From an uncultured Bacilli bacterium (GTDB taxonomy: Bacteria > Bacillota_I > Bacilli_A > RF39 > UBA660): a stretch of 26,644 nt of DNA. Shown one piece after another: positions 7,456 through 14,389 of this stretch (the first letter of the stretch is position 1; the number at the start of each line of letters is the position of its first letter). The translations under genes were made by a program, and so were the position numbers. The stretch covers positions 1-26,644 of the forward strand of contig CAKOYC010000005.1 of NCBI GenBank assembly GCA_934130265.1, written 5' to 3'. The notes under the pieces are model-generated. The model searched no databases. It had not been told where the DNA came from and worked only from the letters and a program-made list of their open reading frames with translations.

Positions 7456-8679
7456 GTGATAAAGGAAATAATTGAAAAGAAAAAGAATAAGGAAGAATTA
7501 ACTAAAGAAGAGTTAGAAGTAATGTTTAACGGTTATCTTAATGATGAGGTAAAAGATTATCAGATGAGTGCTTTACTAATGGCAATCTGTTTAAATGATA
7601 TGACTGATAAAGAAACTGTAATGTTAACAGATATCTTTCTAAATAGTGGGGAGAGACTGAATTTATCTTTTATTGATGGCATAAAGGTAGATAAACATTC
7701 AACCGGAGGAGTAGGCGATAAGACAACCTTAATAATAGGACCAATAGTAGCAAGCTGTAATGTGCCTTTTATAAAGATGAGTGGAAGAGGATTGGGATTC
7801 ACAGGTGGTACTATTGATAAGCTAGAAAGCATTGAAGGATTTAAAGTAGATTTAACCGAAGAAGAAATAGAAAAACAAGCAAAAGATATTAATATTGTTG
7901 TAACATCTCAGACTAAAGACTTAACACCACTTGATAAGAAAGTATATGCTCTACGAGATGCTACTTCAACAACTGAGAGTATCCCTTTAATTGCTAGTAG
8001 TATTATGAGTAAGAAAATAGCAGGTGGAGCAGATAAAATAGTTATTGATATAAAAGTAGGAGAAGGAGCTTTATTAAAAGATAGGGAAGAAGCTAAACGT
8101 CTTGGTAAGTTATTAATAGAAATAGGCAAAAGTTATAATAGGAAAGTAGCAACTATTTATTCTGATATGAATACCCCTCTTGGAAAAGCAATAGGTAATA
8201 AACTAGAAGTAATAGAAGCTATTAAAGTGTTAAAAGGATTAGAGAAAGGTCCACTTTATGATGAATGTGTAATTCTTGCAAGTAATTTAATCTCACTTGC
8301 TAAAAATATACCATTAGAAAAAGCAAAGTCTGAAGTAATAGATAGTATCAATAGTCTAGAAGCTTATCAAAAGTTTTGTGACTTTATCACCTATCAACAT
8401 GGTAATATAGATAACTTGAAAATAGAAGATGAAGAAATTATTATAAGAGCAAATAAAGAAGGTACTATAAGAAAGATACATGCTTTAGAAGTTGCAAAAC
8501 TATCTTATAATCTAGGAGCAGGAAGAAATAGTAAAGAAGAACAAATTGATTATGATGCTGGCGTTTACTTAGAAAAAGAAATAGGAGATAAAGTTAAACC
8601 AGGTGAAGTATTAATGAGACTTTATACTAAGAAAAAGTTAGATACCATTAATATAGATAAAATATTTGAAATTGACTAA
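7456..8679 (+). CDS. pdp: pyrimidine-nucleoside (thymidine) phosphorylase
   Basis: A 407-residue nucleoside phosphorylase of class II: it splits pyrimidine nucleosides with phosphate into base and (deoxy)ribose-1-phosphate, a cytosolic salvage step. The family hallmark KHSTGGVGDKTTL is at residues 80-92, followed by MSGRGLGFTGGTIDKLESI, and a C-terminal RAGR-like GAGRNSKEE lobe with the biotinyl-like barrel. The order of blocks matches Pdp/DeoA. The start is taken as GTG 7456, giving MIKEIIEKKK, with GGTGAT five bases ahead; an ATG at 7444 precedes that site. It sits alone, between two terminator-like hairpins. Distinguishing a uridine/thymidine enzyme from a thymidine-only one needs phylogeny. 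Confidence 0.92.
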   Translation: MIKEIIEKKKNKEELTKEELEVMFNGYLNDEVKDYQMSALLMAICLNDMTDKETVMLTDIFLNSGERLNLSFIDGIKVDKHSTGGVGDKTTLIIGPIVASCNVPFIKMSGRGLGFTGGTIDKLESIEGFKVDLTEEEIEKQAKDINIVVTSQTKDLTPLDKKVYALRDATSTTESIPLIASSIMSKKIAGGADKIVIDIKVGEGALLKDREEAKRLGKLLIEIGKSYNRKVATIYSDMNTPLGKAIGNKLEVIEAIKVLKGLEKGPLYDECVILASNLISLAKNIPLEKAKSEVIDSINSLEAYQKFCDFITYQHGNIDNLKIEDEEIIIRANKEGTIRKIHALEVAKLSYNLGAGRNSKEEQIDYDAGVYLEKEIGDKVKPGEVLMRLYTKKKLDTINIDKIFEID

Positions 8680-8695
8680 AAAACATATGAGGACA

Positions 8696-8727
8696 GTATT
8701 TGATAAAAAACTTTACACTATCAATAC
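8696..8727 (+). terminator. weak hairpin after pdp
   Basis: GTATTTGATA (8696-8705) pairs with TATCAATAC (8719-8727) with one bulge. There is no U tract after it, so it may be only a transcript-end stabiliser. Confidence 0.25.
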
Positions 8728-8767
8728 ACTTGTATATTAGGTAAATTAATCGATTTTTGGAAATGTC

Positions 8768-8796
8768 TTGAAAAAGATATTTTTCTTTGCTATACT
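8768..8796 (+). promoter_or_regulatory. strong promoter of the adhesin-sortase operon
   Basis: TTGAAA (8768-8773), a 17-base spacer and TATACT (8791-8796), with TGC directly before the -10 (extended). It is 25 bases ahead of the adhesin start codon. The TGCTATACT core is repeated exactly before the gene at 14390. Confidence 0.75.
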
Positions 8797-8821
8797 TTAT
8801 CCATAAGGTAAGGTGAGATAT

Positions 8822-10360
8822 ATGAGTACTAAAAGTACACGAAAAAAAGTTATAAAAAAGACTGAAACAGATATTGAATTTGAAAAAGCTAAAAGAAATG
8901 TTAAAATGATTGGTATTATTGCTACTATTTTTCTATTTATCTTAGTAATAGTAGGATTTTTAACTGCAGGTAAACCATCTTATGCGGCATTACTTGAATC
9001 ACTTCCAGATTCATTTACTAGTAAACTTGGAAAAAATCCAAAATGTACTGATAATCAAAATACACCAGCATGTAACACATTACGAGAAATTGGAACTATT
9101 GATATAGATTATAGTTTTAAAGCTAGTTATGATAATAAACTTGCAGATTTATTCTGTATTGAACATATGAAGTCTATGAGTACAAGTGTTAACTATACAA
9201 AAGATAAATCAGTATTAGATACTTATCCAGGAATTGTTTATATCTTAGATAATAATAGTTTTGATACCTCTAAAGGTACATGTAAATCACTTGGAACTTG
9301 TACTGATTCACAACTAAATGAATATTTAACTCAAATAGCTATTTGGTGGTATATAGATAAAGTAAATGGTTGTGACGATGGTAAAAACTATTCAAGTAAA
9401 GGAGTTGAATCAACTATTACTGAAGATAATGATGGAAATGGTAAATATGACTCTGATAAAAAATATCAATACTATAACAATTTATCAGTACTTGATAAAC
9501 AAGCTATAAAAGCTAGTAAATATGCTAGTAAAATAGACTCATTAGTTAATGGAGCATTAGCCTATAAAGGAGATACTACTACTCCAAATATAACATTACC
9601 ATCAAAAGATAGTATTACTTACACAATAGAGGGAGATAATATTATCACTAGTGCTATAACACCTACTAGTACTTCAGAAAGTTTCTCTAGCTATACAGTA
9701 ACACCAACTGATACTGATATCAAAATACTTAACACAAATTTAGTAGAACAAACTACTTTTGGTAAGGGTGAATCATTCGTAATATCAGCACCTATGTCAA
9801 CTGATGTTGAAAATAAAATGTCAATCGATGTTAGTGTTGAAGGAAGCTTCAGCAAAAAAGATGCATTCTTTTATAAACCAACTAGTACTTCACTACAAAC
9901 TACTGTATTAGGAGTAATTAATAATTCTAAAGAGAAAGCTAATTTGAATTTGACTTATCAAATAGATTTTGGAATTGGAGTGTTTCGTAAAGTAGATGCA
10001 GGAACAGGTGAGTATGTTGAAAATGCGGTTTTATCAATCGTAGATTCTAAAGGAATTACTGTTAGTACATTTGAAACACTTGATGCACCAGCCTACGTTT
10101 CGTTACCAGTTGGAAACTATACGGTAACAGAAACAAAAGTACCAGATGGCTATAGTGCAGAAAAGACAACTTATGAATTTGAAATTAAAAAAGACGAAAC
10201 AACAGAAATTGTTCTTAAAAATACTAAACTAATTGATGTTCCAAATACAAAACTTAATATGACATATGTTTATGGCGTTGGAGCAGCAGTAGTTGTTGTT
10301 GGTATTATCTTCATAGTAATAGCTAATAAACCTTCTAATGAAAAAAAGAAGAAAAATTAA
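8822..10360 (+). CDS. cell-wall thioester-domain adhesin with SpaA/Cna-B domain and VPNTK sorting signal
   Basis: A 512-residue surface protein. Residues 30-57 form a signal peptide/membrane segment. A thioester domain follows: C112 in DLFCIEH and Q171 in LTQIAIWWY match the Cys and the [T]QxAIW Gln that form the internal thioester in Gram-positive adhesins, allowing covalent attachment to host amines. Residues about 385-468 are a SpaA/Cna-B-type domain (FRKVDAGTG, LPVGNYTVTETKVPDGY, LKNTK); K390, E437 and N467 sit where an intramolecular isopeptide bond would form. The C-terminus has VPNTK (473-477), a hydrophobic helix and a Lys-rich tail: a sorting signal of LPxTG type but with an unusual motif. 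The ATG at 8822 has AAGGTGAG upstream. The sortase gene overlaps its 3' end, so that sortase is the likely anchor. Confidence 0.85.
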   Translation: MSTKSTRKKVIKKTETDIEFEKAKRNVKMIGIIATIFLFILVIVGFLTAGKPSYAALLESLPDSFTSKLGKNPKCTDNQNTPACNTLREIGTIDIDYSFKASYDNKLADLFCIEHMKSMSTSVNYTKDKSVLDTYPGIVYILDNNSFDTSKGTCKSLGTCTDSQLNEYLTQIAIWWYIDKVNGCDDGKNYSSKGVESTITEDNDGNGKYDSDKKYQYYNNLSVLDKQAIKASKYASKIDSLVNGALAYKGDTTTPNITLPSKDSITYTIEGDNIITSAITPTSTSESFSSYTVTPTDTDIKILNTNLVEQTTFGKGESFVISAPMSTDVENKMSIDVSVEGSFSKKDAFFYKPTSTSLQTTVLGVINNSKEKANLNLTYQIDFGIGVFRKVDAGTGEYVENAVLSIVDSKGITVSTFETLDAPAYVSLPVGNYTVTETKVPDGYSAEKTTYEFEIKKDETTEIVLKNTKLIDVPNTKLNMTYVYGVGAAVVVVGIIFIVIANKPSNEKKKKN

Positions 10361-11012
10361 TAAAAAAGGCCAACTTCTTCTAGTTGGTCTTTTCTTCCTT
10401 TTAATAGGTCTATCAGTAATGATTTATATTCCTATTAAAACTATTAAAGATAAAGTATTTAGTGAAATGAAATTAGCTATTTATCAAGATGAAATAAATG
10501 AAGATAATGAAACTATAAATGATATAGGAACTAATAATATTAGTAAACCTACTACTGATAATACTAATCAGACGGAATCTAGTCCTTCCCAACCTAAGAA
10601 AAATATCTCATATACCTATATAGGACAATTAAGTATTCCAAAGATTAGATTTAAAAGAGGATTTGTAAAAAAAGAATCAAAATATAATAACATTGAATAT
10701 AATGTAACTATTGCTAAAGAAGCAGATTATCCCGATGTTAAGAATGGTAACTTCATTCTAATGGCTCATTCAGGAGATGCTCCAATATCTTTCTTTGAAC
10801 CACTTTATAAATTAGAGCTAGGAGATATTGCTACTGTTAGTTATAATGCTAAAGCATATTACTATAAACTAGTTAAAACATATCAAGTAGAGAAAACTGG
10901 TAAAATTGCTATTTATCGTGATTATAATAAAAAGACCTTAACCTTAATAACTTGTACACATGATGATTTAACTAAACAAAGTATTTATATCTTTGAACAA
11001 ACAAATGAATAG
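10338..11012 (+). CDS. sortase linked to the upstream adhesin
   Basis: A 224-residue membrane transpeptidase. A basic N-terminus and one membrane helix (about 11-33) are followed by a low-complexity Asn/Thr/Ser linker (55-88) and the sortase barrel. Catalytic His is H144 in LMAHSGDA and catalytic Cys is C206 in TLITCTHDD. The third active-site residue, an Arg about eight residues after the Cys, appears to be Gln (Q214 in LTKQSIYIF). Sortases cut the Thr-x bond of a sorting signal and join the protein to the cell wall. The gene starts 23 bases inside the adhesin gene in another frame, with no clear ribosome binding site, so translation is probably coupled. The specificity is presumably for VPNTK of the adhesin. 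The exact sortase class is uncertain. Confidence 0.88.
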   Translation: MKKRRKINKKGQLLLVGLFFLLIGLSVMIYIPIKTIKDKVFSEMKLAIYQDEINEDNETINDIGTNNISKPTTDNTNQTESSPSQPKKNISYTYIGQLSIPKIRFKRGFVKKESKYNNIEYNVTIAKEADYPDVKNGNFILMAHSGDAPISFFEPLYKLELGDIATVSYNAKAYYYKLVKTYQVEKTGKIAIYRDYNKKTLTLITCTHDDLTKQSIYIFEQTNE

Positions 11013-11025
11013 GAGGAAATAGAAG

Positions 11026-11619
11026 ATGGATTTAAATATTATAGATAAAATAACCTTGTTCTTTAAACTTAACTTTAATTCATTTCTAGCAATAGAAGAA
11101 TTACTAATCTTTATACTTATCTTAAGTTTCCTAATAATTAATCTAAAGTATAAAAATAATAAAGTAAAAATATTTATCCCTTTTCTTCTTCTATTTATAG
11201 TAAGTCTAGCTATGTTTCTTTATGGAAGTAGTATCTTATATGTTCTAGAAGAAATAGTAAAAGGAATAATTTATGCTATTTATTTTCCAAATATAATCTT
11301 TTATATAACAACAGTTATAATAAGTTTTAGTATTATGATATATACCATACTATCTAATAAACTAACTAATAAAGAGAAAATAATTAACTATCTATTATGT
11401 GGTATTCACTTATATCTATTTATTCTATTTATTACTAATTGTCTAGACTTAAATGTCTCCTTAGTAAGACCATCTAAGATATATAAACATGATGAATTAT
11501 ATGTGCTAGTACAATCATGTCAGTTAGTATTTGTAGTAAATATTATTTATCAAAGTGTAAAGAGACTGGTTAGAAAATTGAAAAATAAGAGTAAGAATGA
11601 TATAATGGACAGGAAGTGA
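11026..11619 (+). CDS. unrecognised polytopic membrane protein
   Basis: A 197-residue protein with about five hydrophobic segments (roughly 17-38, 47-66, 78-105, 121-141 and 155-172) and a basic C-terminal tail (KRLVRKLKNKSKN). I do not recognise the family. AGGAGG precedes the ATG, and the gene lies 13 bases after the sortase and seven before the LTA-synthase-like gene, so it is in the same transcription unit. A role in envelope polymer synthesis or export alongside its neighbours is plausible from position only. No conserved catalytic or transport motif is visible. Confidence 0.75.
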   Translation: MDLNIIDKITLFFKLNFNSFLAIEELLIFILILSFLIINLKYKNNKVKIFIPFLLLFIVSLAMFLYGSSILYVLEEIVKGIIYAIYFPNIIFYITTVIISFSIMIYTILSNKLTNKEKIINYLLCGIHLYLFILFITNCLDLNVSLVRPSKIYKHDELYVLVQSCQLVFVVNIIYQSVKRLVRKLKNKSKNDIMDRK

Positions 11620-11626
11620 GGTTGTT

Positions 11627-13696
11627 ATGAAAGAGAAATTAACTAAACAAGTAAAAAGAGGAAAAAATTATTTAAAAAGAGTTAAGGAAGAACATTTGAT
11701 TAAGAAATATTTTACTGATAATACTCTTTTCTTAACCTTTGTTTTAGTATGTGTGATAAATTCTACTATGCTTAGATTCTTTACTATGCGTACATTAGAA
11801 AACTATTTAGCTATTAAACCAATCATTGCTGATATTGGAATAGTAGTATTAGTAGGATCGTTTTCCTATTTATTTAAAGGTAAGAAAAGATATACTTATT
11901 TACTAATAGCTAGTATTTTCTTTACAGCTATTTGTATGATTAATTCGATATATTATACATTCTATACATCATTTGCTAGTGCATCTATGTTATCACTTAC
12001 TCAGTTTATTGCCCCAGTATCAGATGCTGTAGTAGAAAATGTTTTACAACTAAAAGATTTACTTTACTTAGTACCATTTGCTTTCTTTATCTTTACTTAT
12101 CATCGATTGTTAAAGAAAGGTAAGTTTAAACGATATACTAAGATAGAGAGAAAAACAAACTGGTTACATACATTTATAGCAGGTGTTGTAATATTAGTCG
12201 TATTTACTGTTACTTTATCAGGACTTGAAATAGGTAGATTTGTTAAACAATGGAATAGAGAATATATTGTTATGCGATTTGGTATTTACTTATATCAAGG
12301 TAATGATGTAGTTAAAAGTTTACAACCAAAGATAAGTGCAATGTTTGGTTATGATAATGCTAAAAAAGAATTTGATGAGTACTTTAAAGATAAAAGTGAT
12401 ACAAGAGATTATACTAATGAATATACAGGAATACTAGAAGGAAAGAATGTAATAGTTATTCATGCTGAGAGTTTCCAAGATGTAGCACTTAATAGAACCT
12501 TTAATGGACAAGAAGTAACTCCTAATATGAATAAATTAATTAAAGAAGGATTATTCTTTAGTAACTTTTATTCCCAAGTAAGTGTAGGTACTAGTTCTGA
12601 TACAGAATTAACTTTTAATACTAGTTTAATGCCTACTCAAAATGGTACTGCTTTTGTTAGTTATTTTGATAGGACATATAATGGTACTCCTAAGTTTATG
12701 AAAGAGAAAGGTTATTATACATTCAGTATGCATGCTAATAATGCTGATTTCTGGAATAGACGAGCTATGCATGAGTCTTTAGGATATGATAAGTTCTATA
12801 GTAAAGAAACTTATAAGACTGAGGGAGAAGAAATGATAGGACTAGGTCTTTCTGATAAATCATTCTTTAAACAGTCAGTAGAAAAATTAAAGAAAATAAA
12901 ACAAGACCATGATAAGTTTTATGGAATAGTTATATCACTATCAAATCATACACCATTTTCAGATGTTACTAAGTATGGTGAATTTAAAGTTACTATGAAT
13001 GAAGAAGTTACTAATGAAGATGGAACAACTACTACTGTTGAACATCCTTATCTAGAAGGTACTAAACTAGGTAACTACTTTAAATCAGTTCATTATGCAG
13101 ATGCTGCTTTAGGTGAGTTCTTTCAAGAATTAGATGAAGCAGGGTTACTTGATAATACTGTTGTGATGCTTTATGGTGACCATGATGCAAGACTACCAAA
13201 AGCAGATTATGTTAAGATGTTTAATTATGATATGACCACCGATAGTGTTAAATCTAAAGATGATCCAACATATCAAGAATTTAATAGTTATCATTATGAA
13301 TTAAATAGAAAAGTACCATTATTAATCTGGACTAAAGATGATACTATTAAAGCTAAAGAAGTAACAGATATTATGGGAATGTATGATGTACAACCTACAA
13401 TTAGTAATATGTTAGGATTTTATAATAAATATTCACTAGGACATGATATCTTTGAGATAAAAGATAATAATATAGTAGTATTCCCTAATGGAAACTGGTT
13501 AACTAATAAAGTTTATTATAATAGTCAAAAAGGTGAATATATGTCTTTAAAAGATGAGGTAATAAGTGATGATTATATTTCAGAAAATAGTAAATATACT
13601 GAGAAACTATTAGATGTTTCTAATAATATAATTGTCTTTGATTTATTAAATAAAGATAAGAATGAGAGTAAAGTAGTTAAGGAGGCCAGTAAATGA
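11627..13696 (+). CDS. lipoteichoic acid synthase family phosphoglycerol transferase
   Basis: A 689-residue LtaS-type enzyme: five N-terminal membrane helices (within about 30-200) and an extracellular sulfatase-fold domain. Active-site landmarks: E281 in VIHAESFQD (metal), the nucleophile region GTSSDTE (321-327), FSMHAN (H369), FWNRRAMHESLGYD (W376, R378), SNHTPF (H441) and YGDHD (D518, H519). LtaS enzymes transfer glycerol-phosphate from phosphatidylglycerol to build a membrane-anchored polymer outside the cell. In LtaS the nucleophile motif is usually GKTSD; here GTSSD places Ser or Thr there. The C-terminal 70 residues are extra and charged. The stop overlaps the next ATG (ATGA at 13693). 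It could make LTA or another glycerol-phosphate polymer. Confidence 0.9.
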   Translation: MKEKLTKQVKRGKNYLKRVKEEHLIKKYFTDNTLFLTFVLVCVINSTMLRFFTMRTLENYLAIKPIIADIGIVVLVGSFSYLFKGKKRYTYLLIASIFFTAICMINSIYYTFYTSFASASMLSLTQFIAPVSDAVVENVLQLKDLLYLVPFAFFIFTYHRLLKKGKFKRYTKIERKTNWLHTFIAGVVILVVFTVTLSGLEIGRFVKQWNREYIVMRFGIYLYQGNDVVKSLQPKISAMFGYDNAKKEFDEYFKDKSDTRDYTNEYTGILEGKNVIVIHAESFQDVALNRTFNGQEVTPNMNKLIKEGLFFSNFYSQVSVGTSSDTELTFNTSLMPTQNGTAFVSYFDRTYNGTPKFMKEKGYYTFSMHANNADFWNRRAMHESLGYDKFYSKETYKTEGEEMIGLGLSDKSFFKQSVEKLKKIKQDHDKFYGIVISLSNHTPFSDVTKYGEFKVTMNEEVTNEDGTTTTVEHPYLEGTKLGNYFKSVHYADAALGEFFQELDEAGLLDNTVVMLYGDHDARLPKADYVKMFNYDMTTDSVKSKDDPTYQEFNSYHYELNRKVPLLIWTKDDTIKAKEVTDIMGMYDVQPTISNMLGFYNKYSLGHDIFEIKDNNIVVFPNGNWLTNKVYYNSQKGEYMSLKDEVISDDYISENSKYTEKLLDVSNNIIVFDLLNKDKNESKVVKEASK

Positions 13697-14313
13697 AACT
13701 AAAGAAAAAGGTAAAAAGATGCCTTATAATTGGTAGTGTACTTTTAGTAGCAGGAGCTGGTGTTCTTGTCTATGATATTTCTTTTAAACCTAAAACTACG
13801 GTTAAGAAAGCAACTGTTCTAACAGAGATAAAGGGGTATGGCTATACCTTAAAGTCTAATAAGAGTAAGGCTTATAAAAAGGAATTTAATAATCTAGCTG
13901 AGCTATTAAAGAAAGATAAGGTTGATGAAGAAAAATATGCTAAGGAGTTAACCAAACTATTTGTTCTAGACTTTTATACCTTATCAGATAAAGTAGCAAA
14001 TACTGATGTCGGAGGTACTGACTTTGTTCATACTGATGCTAAAAATAACTTTCTAGAAAAAGCAGAAGATACTATTTACAAATATGTAGAAAACAATATG
14101 TATGGCGGAAGAAAACAAGATTTACCTACAGTTAAAGAAGTAACAATTGATAGTGTTGAAAAGACAAGTTTTACGATAGATAAAGTAACTGATGATAAGG
14201 CTTATCAAGTAACAGCAACTTGGACTTATACTAGTGAAAATGATTATCAAAATAAAGCTACATTTACTTTTGTTCATGAAGATAAAAAGTTGTCATTAGT
14301 AGAAATGAAATGA
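13693..14313 (+). CDS. membrane-anchored extracellular protein, function unknown
   Basis: A 206-residue protein with one N-terminal membrane helix (about 11-27) after a Lys-rich start. The single Cys at position 10 is before the helix, so this is not a typical lipobox. The outer part is helical (about 60-130), then strands with alternating hydrophobics (VKEVTIDSVEKTSFTIDKV, YQVTATWTYTS, ATFTFVHEDKKLSLVEM), a layout compatible with an NTF2-like fold; that is inference. Its ATG overlaps the stop of the LTA-synthase-like gene, so the two are co-translated and it may modulate that enzyme. The surface operon ends here. Confidence 0.75.
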   Translation: MKLKKKVKRCLIIGSVLLVAGAGVLVYDISFKPKTTVKKATVLTEIKGYGYTLKSNKSKAYKKEFNNLAELLKKDKVDEEKYAKELTKLFVLDFYTLSDKVANTDVGGTDFVHTDAKNNFLEKAEDTIYKYVENNMYGGRKQDLPTVKEVTIDSVEKTSFTIDKVTDDKAYQVTATWTYTSENDYQNKATFTFVHEDKKLSLVEMK

Positions 14314-14330
14314 TATGCTTATACAGCATA
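14314..14330 (+). terminator. short hairpin at the end of the surface operon
   Basis: TATGCT (14314-14319) and AGCATA (14325-14330) pair around a five-base loop directly after the stop codon. The following ATTAATTA is a poor U tract, so termination would be partial. Confidence 0.3.
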
Positions 14331-14354
14331 ATTAATTACAGATAAAAAAATACT

Positions 14355-14363
14355 TGCTATACT
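14355..14363 (+). promoter_or_regulatory. extended -10 promoter of the variable surface protein gene
   Basis: TGCTATACT with TATACT at 14358-14363, 26 bases before the start; TTACAG (14336-14341) is a possible -35 at 16 bases. The core is identical to that of the adhesin operon promoter. Confidence 0.5.
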
Positions 14364-14389
14364 AACTATTAGATAGAGGGTGTATTTAA

